53,520 nt of DNA. Source: a virus. How positions within the stretch are numbered: the stretch's first letter is position 1; every line of letters starts with the position of its first letter. A program made the position numbers and the translations under genes. Positions 6,794 to 11,941 of this stretch are shown piece after piece. The notes beneath the pieces were generated by a model. It saw only the letters and a program-made list of their open reading frames with translations. It made no database searches and was not told the origin of the DNA. Location: the IMG/VR virus record IMGVR_UViG_3300027747_000997, positions 1 through 53,520 of that record; one strand, given 5' to 3'.

Positions 6794-6961
6794 TTATTCT
6801 GACATACTAAAGTAAGCCTGTGCCACCGACTGAAGCATACTGTCAGAGAGACCCAGCTTATGCTTGATGACTTCAGGTGGTAAACGGAGGTGTAGCAGAT
6901 TAGCAAACTGCCAAACCAAGTCCTCTGAAACGGTATTGCCTAGTTCTGTATAAGTTTTCAT
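6794..6961 (-). CDS. Small hypothetical protein
   Basis: 55 residues from ATG 6961 with GGAAT upstream. A longer frame starting at 7003 would begin inside the promoter, so it is excluded. MKTYTELGNTVSEDLVWQF then LRLPPEVIKHKLGLSDSML, a helical layout that might be a small HTH-like fold, though not clearly. Confidence 0.65.
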   Translation of the reverse strand: MKTYTELGNTVSEDLVWQFANLLHLRLPPEVIKHKLGLSDSMLQSVAQAYFSMSE

Positions 6962-7001
6962 TCTGTAATTCCTTATTAACTTTATCAACTCAACAGGATC
7001 C

Positions 7002-7029
7002 ATTATACACTAACCGAGGCAGGAGTCAA
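7002..7029 (-). promoter_or_regulatory. Early sigma70 promoter
   Basis: Minus-strand TTGACT (7029-7024) and TATAAT (7007-7002), 16-bp spacer, then GGATCCTGTTGA. Drives 6794-6961 and 6584-6784. A 10-bp perfect palindrome (GCGCTAGCGC, 7044-7053) lies 15 bp upstream of the -35. Confidence 0.88.
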
Positions 7030-7055
7030 GGACTTTCGGCAAAGCGCTAGCGCCT

Positions 7056-7073
7056 TGTTGTATTTTTGCAACA
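7056..7073. repeat. 18-bp inverted repeat
   Basis: TGTTG-TATTTTTG-CAACA, 27 bp upstream of the -35 at 7024-7029, in a stretch with no convincing gene. Confidence 0.72.
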
Positions 7074-7125
7074 TAAAAGAGGTTGAGTATCCGCCACGTC
7101 CATCCCCTTTCGTTCGACAGGTACC

Positions 7126-7153
7126 ATTATACTCGGTACCTGTCTGGTGTCAA
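7126..7153 (-). promoter_or_regulatory. Early sigma70 promoter with no clear gene downstream
   Basis: Minus-strand TTGACA (7153-7148) and TATAAT (7131-7126), 16-bp spacer, followed by GGTACCTGTCGA. Only about 95 bp separate its start point from the next promoter; the best frame there is a 16-codon GTG-started peptide (about 7051-7098), which I do not call. Confidence 0.82.
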
Positions 7154-7156
7154 GGG

Positions 7157-7381
7157 TTATGTGGAGACTTGTTGCTTGGAAACAACAGGCATAACAGGGT
7201 GAGACCGAACAAAGTACAGAGTACAGTCCTCAGAGTTATCCTGTTCCATCTGCTTAGCGACCAACTCAGCATTACCAAGGTCTGCAAAGGCAAATCGAAC
7301 CTGCTCTGCATACTCGCCCCCATCATCTAGAGGTGAATTGTCCATGGTATAACGCAGCATCACAAGGTGGACTTCATTCAT
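7157..7381 (-). CDS. Hypothetical protein
   Basis: 74 residues, ATG 7381 with AAGGAAT upstream. MNEVHLVMLRYTMDNSPLDD, then a region with alternating strands and helices (FADLGNAELVAKQME, CTLYFVRSH). The C-terminus VVSKQQVST is encoded by the inverted repeat at 7170-7187. Function unknown. Confidence 0.68.
   Translation of the reverse strand: MNEVHLVMLRYTMDNSPLDDGGEYAEQVRFAFADLGNAELVAKQMEQDNSEDCTLYFVRSHPVMPVVSKQQVST
7170..7187. repeat. 18-bp inverted repeat within a gene end
   Basis: TGTTG-CTTGGAAA-CAACA, opposite orientation to most copies; it codes for the last residues of the 7157-7381 protein and lies 16 bp upstream of the -35 at 7148-7153. Confidence 0.68.
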
Positions 7382-7383
7382 CT

Positions 7384-7497
7384 TTATTCCTTATTCATAC
7401 GCATAAGTTTAGCCATGAGCATGGCTGTTTCCAGTTTAGCTTTCAACTCAGCACGAACCCTTGCCAGGTCAGCACTCATTTTCTCGGTTTCTTTCAT
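7384..7497 (-). CDS. Small helical protein
   Basis: 37 residues, ATG 7497 with AAGGAG at good spacing, stop TAA 7384-7386 just before the next start. MKETEKMSADLARVRAELKA then a Met-rich end. It is probably one amphipathic helix or short coiled coil. Function unknown. Confidence 0.6.
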   Translation of the reverse strand: MKETEKMSADLARVRAELKAKLETAMLMAKLMRMNKE

Positions 7498-7515
7498 AAC
7501 AACTCCTTTGTTTAC

Positions 7516-7629
7516 CATATTGAAGTACACTACAACTCTGGCAAGGATGATTTACGCCTCTAAATTTGGCAACATCATCGGGCTTTCCTAGGAACCCTTT
7601 CCAGTCATAAGGTAGTGTACTTCAATATG
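7516..7629 (-). ncRNA. Candidate structured RNA element with an 18-bp terminal stem
   Basis: Arms at 7516-7533 (CATATTGAAGTACACTAC) and 7612-7629 are perfect reverse complements, closing 78 nt. On the minus strand the enclosed part can fold further, for example GGGTTC-CTAG-GAA with a closing CCC. It is transcribed from the promoter at 8042 between two coding genes and has no convincing frame of its own. It might be a stable small RNA, a leader for 7384-7497, or a DNA recombination site. No known RNA family recognised. Confidence 0.4.
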
Positions 7630-7630
7630 A

Positions 7631-7650
7631 GGTCTGGTATCCGCCAGACC
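7631..7650 (-). terminator. Hairpin after the Ala/Lys-rich gene
   Basis: A perfect 7-bp stem (GGTCTGG/CCAGACC) with a 6-nt loop, located 15 bp after the stop of 7665-7985. There is no T-run on the minus strand, so it is either a weak terminator or an RNA processing/stability hairpin adjoining the element at 7516-7629. Confidence 0.4.
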
Positions 7651-7664
7651 TTGCGGTCAACAAC

Positions 7665-7985
7665 TTATGCTGCGAGCAAGTCAGGCATAACCATCTTAGT
7701 CACAACGACCTTAGAAGGCTTCTTAACTGCTTTGCGAACAGCTTTGAGCCCGACAGGTTTTGCCATCAGCGCATCGAGGCGTGCCTGTGCCTTAGCGATA
7801 GCGTTAGCACGTTTCACTTGCACGAGGTCAGCCTTGACCTGTTTAGTGAGTGACTTCTCAGCACGAGCCTGTTTAACTAAAGCGCTGACAATCAGTTTAG
7901 CTTCAGCGGTTTTCTGACGAGCTGCAACAAGAGCGGCACGAGCGGCGACCAATTCGGTCTGCGAGGGGGTGAGAACTTTTGACAT
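7665..7985 (-). CDS. Ala/Lys-rich helical basic protein
   Basis: 106 residues from ATG 7985 with AAGGAAG upstream; the frame extends upstream but that part is untranslated leader. Ala, Lys, Val and Gln dominate (ALVAARQKTAEAKLIVSALV; LKAVRKAVKKPSKVVVTK). It is a long helix or coiled coil with a histone-like basic C-terminus. It may bind DNA or RNA nonspecifically. First gene after the promoter at 8042. Confidence 0.7.
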   Translation of the reverse strand: MSKVLTPSQTELVAARAALVAARQKTAEAKLIVSALVKQARAEKSLTKQVKADLVQVKRANAIAKAQARLDALMAKPVGLKAVRKAVKKPSKVVVTKMVMPDLLAA

Positions 7986-8041
7986 TTTTACTTCCTTAAA
8001 AAAGAGAATCAATTAACAGCGTTAGCACTACTACAGGAACC

Positions 8042-8069
8042 ATTATACACGAACCACTACCAAAATCAA
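8042..8069 (-). promoter_or_regulatory. Early sigma70 promoter (TTGATT variant)
   Basis: Minus-strand TTGATT (8069-8064) and TATAAT (8047-8042), 16-bp spacer, then GGTTCCTGTAG. The -35 differs from consensus at two positions. Drives 7665-7985, the RNA element, 7384-7497 and 7157-7381. Confidence 0.83.
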
Positions 8070-8083
8070 GCATTATCTGGTAT

Positions 8084-8101
8084 TGTTGTTTTTTAGCAAC
8101 A
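8084..8101. repeat. 18-bp inverted repeat
   Basis: TGTTG-TTTTTTAG-CAACA, part of the 94-bp repeat, 14 bp upstream of the -35. Confidence 0.75.
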
Positions 8102-8108
8102 GCAGATA

Positions 8109-8126
8109 TGTTGTATTTAAGCAACA
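8109..8126. repeat. 18-bp inverted repeat, consensus copy
   Basis: Exact TGTTGTATTTAAGCAACA at the end of the 94-bp repeat, directly after the stop codon (8127-8129) of the upstream gene. Confidence 0.8.
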
Positions 8127-8264
8127 CTAAACAGGACTCATTTCCGTTAACATTTCGGAAATATTCATCAAGAGGTCAGCATAGGCGTCCTCATCCAACG
8201 CAAGAGCATCAGCATAGGACTCGATCAATTCAGTAATGAGGGACTTCAATTTCGATTCAGACAT
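8127..8264 (-). CDS. 45-residue acidic helical protein
   Basis: ATG 8264 with AAGGAAG upstream, stop TAG 8127-8129 at the edge of the 94-bp repeat. MSESKLKSLITELIESYADA followed by an acidic helix and ISEMLTEMSPV. It is the only gene between the two copies of the repeat, so it forms a one-gene cassette. Function unknown. Confidence 0.65.
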   Translation of the reverse strand: MSESKLKSLITELIESYADALALDEDAYADLLMNISEMLTEMSPV

Positions 8265-8294
8265 TTTTACTTCCTTATCAACTCAACAGGAACC

Positions 8295-8322
8295 ATTATA
8301 CACGAACCACTACCAAAATCAA
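8295..8322 (-). promoter_or_regulatory. Early sigma70 promoter (TTGATT variant)
   Basis: Minus-strand TTGATT (8322-8317) and TATAAT (8300-8295), 16-bp spacer, then GGTTCCTGTTGAG. Drives only the 45-residue gene before the next promoter. Confidence 0.83.
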
Positions 8323-8336
8323 GCATTATCTGGTAT

Positions 8337-8354
8337 TGTTGTTTTTTAGCAACA
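8337..8354. repeat. 18-bp inverted repeat
   Basis: Second-copy counterpart of 8084-8101. Confidence 0.75.
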
Positions 8355-8361
8355 GCAGATA

Positions 8362-8379
8362 TGTTGTATTTAAGCAACA
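8362..8379. repeat. 18-bp inverted repeat, consensus copy
   Basis: Second-copy counterpart of 8109-8126; its GCTTAA includes the stop codon of the 8370-8558 gene. Confidence 0.8.
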
Positions 8380-8558
8380 TCAAAAGGTACTGGAAACTTC
8401 TTTGCATGGAACTCGATCAAGTCAGCATCGGTCATGCAAGCAACCACAATTGAGTGCAACCCAACCGAGGTATCAATTAAATCAAACGCCAGCTTACGGC
8501 GCATTTCAGCACTCAGAGGAGCTGTCCTCTGGGTCACCAAGAAATCATCTAAATTCAT
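8370..8558 (-). CDS. Hypothetical protein
   Basis: 62 residues, ATG 8558 with GGAAG upstream. MNLDDFLVTQRTAPLSAEMR, then a helical middle and an acidic C-terminal region ending FPVPFDVA. The stop codon TAA lies inside the inverted repeat of the downstream cassette. Function unknown. Confidence 0.65.
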   Translation of the reverse strand: MNLDDFLVTQRTAPLSAEMRRKLAFDLIDTSVGLHSIVVACMTDADLIEFHAKKFPVPFDVA

Positions 8559-8588
8559 TTTTACTTCCTTTCTTATTCAACAGGATCC

Positions 8589-8616
8589 ATTATACACGAA
8601 CCATTGCCGGTGTCAA
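8589..8616 (-). promoter_or_regulatory. Early sigma70 promoter
   Basis: Minus-strand TTGACA (8616-8611) and TATAAT (8594-8589), 16-bp spacer, then GGATCCTGTTGAA. Drives 8370-8558. Confidence 0.88.
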
Positions 8617-8635
8617 GGACTTTCGAGCATTTGGC

Positions 8636-8653
8636 TGTTGTATTAAAGCAACA
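8636..8653. repeat. 18-bp inverted repeat overlapping a gene end
   Basis: TGTTG-TATTAAAG-CAACA; it contains the last codons and stop of the sigma-region-4-like gene and lies 19 bp upstream of the -35 at 8611-8616. Confidence 0.75.
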
Positions 8654-8906
8654 TATTGGCACGGATGGTATCACGAGCCATCCGCATGGTTTTGGCATGA
8701 ATTGCCTGTACCCTTTGGGTGCATATACCATGCTCTTTTGCCAACTCAGCAAAGGTCATGCCGTGAACCTCATGGCCAACTATGATATCAAGCGCACGAG
8801 CAGCGAGCTCTTTAGTGAATTGGTGGTCATGCGGGCCACGATGGTAGACTATACGTTGATATACCAATCCAAGAGCTTTCTTTTGGTCTATGATATCGTC
8901 AAGCAT
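8643..8906 (-). CDS. Small protein with a sigma70 region 4-like helix-turn-helix
   Basis: 87 residues from ATG 8906, which follows the previous stop directly. Residues about 47-76 (MTFAELAKEHGICTQRVQAI, then HAKTMRMAR) match the layout of sigma70 region 4: a first helix, a Gly turn, and a recognition helix with R-V-x-x-I. The rest of a sigma factor (regions 2-3) is absent. It could bind -35-like DNA or compete for RNA polymerase beta flap, so a regulator of the early-to-middle switch is one reading. This is inference from one motif. Confidence 0.65.
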   Translation of the reverse strand: MLDDIIDQKKALGLVYQRIVYHRGPHDHQFTKELAARALDIIVGHEVHGMTFAELAKEHGICTQRVQAIHAKTMRMARDTIRANMLL

Positions 8907-8907
8907 A

Positions 8908-9222
8908 TTACACACCAACCCAGCGGACAGTCTTGAAATTAAACTTAGGGTCAAGGATGTTACCACGAGCGAAGTTGGTGGCAGGTGCCTTGTAGGACTT
9001 GGCCATCAAGATATCACCGACCTTAAACTTAGGTGTCTCCCGAGCAACGATAAACGAGTGGACAGAACCTTTGATAACCACTTTGAGGTACTTACTGCCA
9101 GCCATCACGACCACACCCTCATTGAACCGCTTCACCATCTCTTGGTGTGCTGATAGAGGTGCGCTAATGTCAGCATAACTTGCCTTGATGGCCTCTAGGT
9201 ACTTCTGAATCTGTTCTTTCAT
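8908..9222 (-). CDS. Hypothetical protein
   Basis: 104 residues from ATG 9222 with AAGGAT at good spacing. N-terminal helix (MKEQIQKYLEAIKASYADIS), then a likely beta domain (VVVMAGSKYLKVVIKGSVHS; KVGDILMAKSYKAPA) ending VRWVGV. This resembles phage proteins with a small barrel, but I cannot name the family. First gene after the promoter at 9253 and probably cotranslated with the HTH gene. Confidence 0.7.
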   Translation of the reverse strand: MKEQIQKYLEAIKASYADISAPLSAHQEMVKRFNEGVVVMAGSKYLKVVIKGSVHSFIVARETPKFKVGDILMAKSYKAPATNFARGNILDPKFNFKTVRWVGV

Positions 9223-9252
9223 CTTTATATCCTTAATCATTCAACAGGTACC

Positions 9253-9280
9253 ATTATACACGAACCCTGGTAGGTGTCAA
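9253..9280 (-). promoter_or_regulatory. Early sigma70 promoter
   Basis: Minus-strand TTGACA (9280-9275) and TATAAT (9258-9253), 16-bp spacer, then GGTACCTGTTGAA. Rightmost of the eleven minus-strand early promoters in the cluster. Drives 8908-9222 and the HTH gene. Confidence 0.88.
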
Positions 9281-9295
9281 GGTGGTAAAGATGGA

Positions 9296-9362
9296 TGTGC
9301 TTAAATACAACAGTTTTTATGTTGTATTTAAGCGACAGATACAGTGTTGTATTTAAGCAACA
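9296..9362. repeat. Cluster of three 18-bp inverted-repeat copies
   Basis: A degenerate inverted copy at 9296-9312, a near-consensus copy at 9320-9337 (one change, GCGACA) and an exact consensus copy at 9345-9362. They fill the space between the leftward promoter at 9253 and the rightward promoter at 9389. Confidence 0.75.
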
Positions 9363-9388
9363 AACAGCAGCTTTTTTGGATTTATCGC

Positions 9389-9416
9389 TTGACTTTGGGG
9401 CTGGTTAGCGTATAAT
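9389..9416 (+). promoter_or_regulatory. Rightward copy of the early promoter, antisense to 9465-9740
   Basis: Plus-strand TTGACT (9389-9394) and TATAAT (9411-9416), 16-bp spacer, followed by GGTAGGTGTCGA, so it belongs to the same family as the eleven leftward promoters. All nearby genes are on the other strand, so the product would be antisense RNA. A 7-codon GTG frame (9439-9462) with AAGGA upstream follows. Confidence 0.7.
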
Positions 9417-9464
9417 GGTAGGTGTCGAAGGAAACGGGGTGGACACGGAGAGTGGGCGATAGTT

Positions 9465-9740
9465 TTATAATCTATAACCATCGTCATCATCGTCCAAATT
9501 CGGTATATCCACCCAATAATCGTCAGCCAATAATGTCCGAAGTGGAGTATTAATTACCGATTGTCTCGCAATAGCCTCAGGTGTCTGATTATATTCGGTG
9601 GCAACTTCACGCATGGCCTCCCGCATTCTCTCTGTGGGTTCTCGGTCGGTACTCGCACAGGATTGTGAGCAATATGGCCCACGTTTCCTGTGTTTTTTCT
9701 CGCAAAATTTACAGTTCTTTTCTTTGTATATTCCGGGCAT
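9465..9740 (-). CDS. Small zinc-finger protein
   Basis: 91 residues. An N-terminal Cys cluster (CKFCEKKHRKRGPYCSQSC, residues 10-28) is a likely zinc site. A helical middle and an Asp-rich C-terminus follow. I recall similar small proteins in other phages. Its 3' end would be covered by antisense RNA from the promoter at 9389. Confidence 0.75.
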   Translation of the reverse strand: MPGIYKEKNCKFCEKKHRKRGPYCSQSCASTDREPTERMREAMREVATEYNQTPEAIARQSVINTPLRTLLADDYWVDIPNLDDDDDGYRL

Positions 9741-9790
9741 TTTACTACAGGCTGGTTGTTACCTGTTTCCGCAGTATATTATTCTGTTTA

Positions 9791-10039
9791 TTATATATAT
9801 TGCAGCATATTATTCTGTGTTGAAAATGATATAGCATCTTGCTCACTAGCAAATGAGAATGTAAATGTAGTCCACATATGGTGCCCATCCTCAAAGAAAC
9901 AATGCCAAACTTTATTAGTATCAAGCCCTTGCCGCATCTCACCATGTTGTTCTCGGCACCAATCCACCATTCGTTCGATATCATTCAGGGATCTATTATG
10001 ATCCAATACTATGATAACTTTATGCATTAGTTCTATCAT
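9791..10039 (-). CDS. Hypothetical protein
   Basis: 82 residues (ATG 10039; ATG 10027 is an alternative start giving MHKVIIVLDHN). A strand-helix start, then CREQHGEMRQG and HHMWTTFTFSFASEQDAISF, consistent with a small alpha/beta fold. An overlapping frame on the same strand looks random. Ribosome site weak. Function unknown. Confidence 0.6.
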   Translation of the reverse strand: MIELMHKVIIVLDHNRSLNDIERMVDWCREQHGEMRQGLDTNKVWHCFFEDGHHMWTTFTFSFASEQDAISFSTQNNMLQYI

Positions 10040-10055
10040 TCTGTTACCATCATAT

Positions 10056-10061
10056 TATACA
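10056..10061 (-). promoter_or_regulatory. Possible -10 element
   Basis: Minus-strand TATAAT within TTGTATAATATG, about 17 bp upstream of ATG 10039. No -35 of the early type is present. It could be a middle-type promoter but is unsupported by an activator box. Confidence 0.25.
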
Positions 10062-10089
10062 ATACAACATAAACTGGTTTCATTCTGAT

Positions 10090-10287
10090 TTAATCTTTAT
10101 AGAATTTTTTTAAATCGCTTATCTTCTTATCCATCATCTCTGGAGTGACAGGAATAGTACATTCTCGTTCCTTTCTTTTCTTGATGATATATGAATTGTA
10201 TGGTGAGGTAATAGCCGCCCATAAAACGAATAATATCCATTGAGTGTAGCCAATAATATAATCAAGGTACTCTTTAATTGTTTTCAT
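10090..10287 (-). CDS. Small membrane protein
   Basis: 65 residues. MKTIKEYLDYIIGYTQWILF begins one hydrophobic span (IGYTQWILFVLWAAI), then a basic segment (IIKKRKERE) and a charged tail, suggesting the C-terminus stays in the cytoplasm. Function unknown. Confidence 0.65.
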   Translation of the reverse strand: MKTIKEYLDYIIGYTQWILFVLWAAITSPYNSYIIKKRKERECTIPVTPEMMDKKISDLKKFYKD

Positions 10288-10297
10288 TCTTTATCCT

Positions 10298-10558
10298 CTA
10301 TGCACGGAAGAAATAGGCTAACACTAGCATACCAACAATGACTAGCACAACCTTACCAATAACTAACCATTTCTCAATTGGATCAGGAGTATGGTGACTT
10401 TCTATAACTTTATATTCATCTGACATATTACTTCCCTTTAATTGTTTTAATACCTGATGGTCAATATACTTGGCTATCTCTTTTGATTTCTCAGTTAATA
10501 CTCTCTCCGGTCTCATAGGCGGACAGGTATGTACTTTATTACACCGTGGGCATATCAT
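10298..10558 (-). CDS. CxxC protein with C-terminal membrane span, possible internal start
   Basis: 86 residues, ATG 10558 with GAGGGAAT upstream. N-terminal MICPRCNKVHTCPP may bind zinc; the C-terminus is a hydrophobic anchor (WLVIGKVVLVIVGMLVLAYF). A second ATG at 10426, in frame, has its own strong site (AAAGGGAAGTAAT), so a 42-residue membrane form could also be made. Function unknown. Confidence 0.65.
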   Translation of the reverse strand: MICPRCNKVHTCPPMRPERVLTEKSKEIAKYIDHQVLKQLKGSNMSDEYKVIESHHTPDPIEKWLVIGKVVLVIVGMLVLAYFFRA

Positions 10559-10748
10559 TTATTCCCTCTATCCATGCTCGGATAATCTTACCATCATGTC
10601 TAATTACTCTATTCTCTACCCACTCCATATACCCAACTTTAGGGTCATTTGAATTGCTAGGACGATATTCATGGCATTCTTTACGCTCAACTTTCAATAA
10701 CTTAGGTCGGCGTAGGGTTTTCTTAATTACTCTGATTGGTCTCATCAT
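10539..10748 (-). CDS. Basic hypothetical protein
   Basis: 69 residues, ATG 10748 with AGGAAT upstream. Very basic start (MMRPIRVIKKTLRRPKLLKV) then a more acidic tail with IIRAWIEGIND. Overlaps both neighbours by about 20 bp. Possible nucleic-acid binder; no motif. Confidence 0.6.
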   Translation of the reverse strand: MMRPIRVIKKTLRRPKLLKVERKECHEYRPSNSNDPKVGYMEWVENRVIRHDGKIIRAWIEGINDMPTV

Positions 10749-11064
10749 TTATATTCCTAATCATTTCTGCATATTCTTTTTTAAGTATACTGGCATAGGC
10801 ATTGTCTAGCTCATACTTACCATACTTTTGTTCTGATAATACTCTAATAAGTAAATCTTGCTCTCTTACTCTGGATTCCAATTCTTTCAGTCGGTTCTGA
10901 GCGGCCTCAGCCTTTTTGTGTGATTCATAATCTCTTTTAATATATGGGTGTAGTGATAGCATACTATTGCACAAGGTATTCTGTTCTTTGAAATGGTCAC
11001 GCTGCTTCTGTAGCTTTAATATCTTTTTCTTCAGTCGGCCTATGGTTACAGATTCTTCAGTCAT
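10723..11064 (-). CDS. Coiled-coil protein
   Basis: 113 residues. Heptads rich in Lys, Leu, Glu and Arg over about residues 8-80 (RLKKKILKLQKQRDHFKEQ; QNRLKELESRVREQDLLIRV). No signal or membrane segment. Structural partner or regulator; not identifiable. Confidence 0.65.
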   Translation of the reverse strand: MTEESVTIGRLKKKILKLQKQRDHFKEQNTLCNSMLSLHPYIKRDYESHKKAEAAQNRLKELESRVREQDLLIRVLSEQKYGKYELDNAYASILKKEYAEMIRNINDETNQSN

Positions 11065-11072
11065 TTCGTCAC

Positions 11073-11315
11073 CTAATCAAGAATGTAAACAGGTATTGCG
11101 CCATACTCATCGGAGTCGCACGTTAAAAATCCGTCTAGCACATCACCCTCGCTAGTTGTGCGCCGACCAATCCACGCAACAGGATTCAACTCTTTCAACT
11201 CACGGGCTGCGTCGAGTGCTACAGTGTGGCGTAATTTTGTTAAACCCATAATGCTTGTGTCGTTTGTATGATGAGCAGACTCAAGAGCATCAATAATCAG
11301 ATCAAGTTTGTTCAT
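11073..11315 (-). CDS. Hypothetical protein, ALAAARELK family
   Basis: 80 residues, ATG 11315 with GGAGA upstream. MNKLDLIIDALESA and ALDAARELKELNPVAW pair it with 4310-4564 and 3458-3685, 7 kb away. The C-terminal part after PVAW is unique here. Function unknown. Confidence 0.7.
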   Translation of the reverse strand: MNKLDLIIDALESAHHTNDTSIMGLTKLRHTVALDAARELKELNPVAWIGRRTTSEGDVLDGFLTCDSDEYGAIPVYILD

Positions 11316-11409
11316 TTACTATCTCCACCGGTGGTAATTGTTCTCTCTGACTCTTGATATTGTCCATTATACCTTTCACCTCACCTCTGATTGGGTTATC
11401 ATGTGGCAT
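11302..11409 (-). CDS. Possible 35-residue gene
   Basis: ATG 11409 to TGA 11302-11304, sequence beginning MPHDNPIRGEVKGIMDNIKS. It overlaps the next start by 14 bp and fills a gap, but there is no convincing ribosome site. Confidence 0.4.
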   Translation of the reverse strand: MPHDNPIRGEVKGIMDNIKSQREQLPPVEIVNEQT

Positions 11410-11422
11410 ATAGCAATATATT

Positions 11423-11521
11423 CTATTCAATAGTCTTAATAGGTTGTTCGGATCCATCAGTCATTGTCACATATATCTTTTGAATTTTTTGTTCTATTAG
11501 CGGCTCTTGCTCTGATTGCAT
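11423..11521 (-). CDS. Possible 32-residue gene
   Basis: ATG 11521 to TAG 11423-11425, starting MQSEQEPLIEQKIQKIYV. It overlaps the 3' end of 11457-11735 in another frame and has no clear ribosome site. Confidence 0.3.
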   Translation of the reverse strand: MQSEQEPLIEQKIQKIYVTMTDGSEQPIKTIE

Positions 11522-11735
11522 TTGCACAATACCAAGCACCATCTGCGCCGCTAACATCATCACCCACAAGCCCTTCTGCCTCGTCCTCGCAAACTCTAGC
11601 ACAAGCCTCACGCTCATCCTGTCTGATTAACTCAGTAAATCGTGTTAGGTTTAATGTCCCCGACATGAAACACCCCCAGTCTTCCGACCAAACGCCACCC
11701 GCTTGCACCGCTAACTCTTTTAATCGTTCGTTCAT
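11457..11735 (-). CDS. Hypothetical protein, MNERxxxL-REREAC family
   Basis: 92 residues. MNERLKELAVQAGGVWSED, then FTELIRQDEREACARVCEDE and ANAIRARA. Same order of motifs as 4791-5066. The spaced Cys residues could bind metal. Function unknown. Confidence 0.75.
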   Translation of the reverse strand: MNERLKELAVQAGGVWSEDWGCFMSGTLNLTRFTELIRQDEREACARVCEDEAEGLVGDDVSGADGAWYCANAIRARAANRTKNSKDICDND

Positions 11736-11941
11736 TTTTTATCTCTCAATTTACCAATAAACCCTAGATTCTTACCGCATTGACGGCATATCGCATCACA
11801 GGCCTGTGTCTCATTATACCCACCGTCATGCTTACACCTTGATTCTTTGTACCATTGTATAACACTAATGATTGTAATTGTGGCAATAGCTAATACTATT
11901 GCCAACACAGTCAATATATCACCAATTGTATAGATAAACAT
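11732..11941 (-). CDS. Membrane-anchored Cys-rich small protein
   Basis: 69 residues. An N-terminal span (ILTVLAIVLAIATITIISVI) leads to a Cys-containing domain (CKHDGGYNETQACDAICRQC) that probably holds zinc. I recall similar phage proteins of unknown role. Start overlaps the previous stop (TAATG). Confidence 0.72.
   Translation of the reverse strand: MFIYTIGDILTVLAIVLAIATITIISVIQWYKESRCKHDGGYNETQACDAICRQCGKNLGFIGKLRDKK

Larger units (their letters stand above)
8033..8126. repeat. 94-bp perfect direct repeat, copy 1
   Basis: Identical to 8286-8379. It contains a whole early promoter and two 18-bp inverted repeats, and ends exactly at the stop codon of the 8127-8264 gene. Confidence 0.92.
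8286..8379. repeat. 94-bp perfect direct repeat, copy 2
   Basis: Identical to 8033-8126 over 94 bases. In this copy the last inverted repeat contains the stop codon of the 8370-8558 gene. Confidence 0.92.

Noticed and set aside
7051-7098. 16-codon GTG-started peptide after the 7126 promoter
   Set aside because: Very short, no conservation evidence, overlaps an inverted repeat.
1204-9362. CRISPR array suggested by repeated short palindromes
   Set aside because: Copies are irregularly spaced over 8 kb, separated by genes and promoters, with no spacer-like units.
9439-9462. 7-codon leader peptide after the plus-strand promoter
   Set aside because: It has an AAGGA and GTG start but is too short to support as a gene; noted only within the promoter finding.
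9745-9984. 79-residue minus-strand frame overlapping 9791-10039
   Set aside because: The composition looks random and the other frame has a more protein-like sequence.
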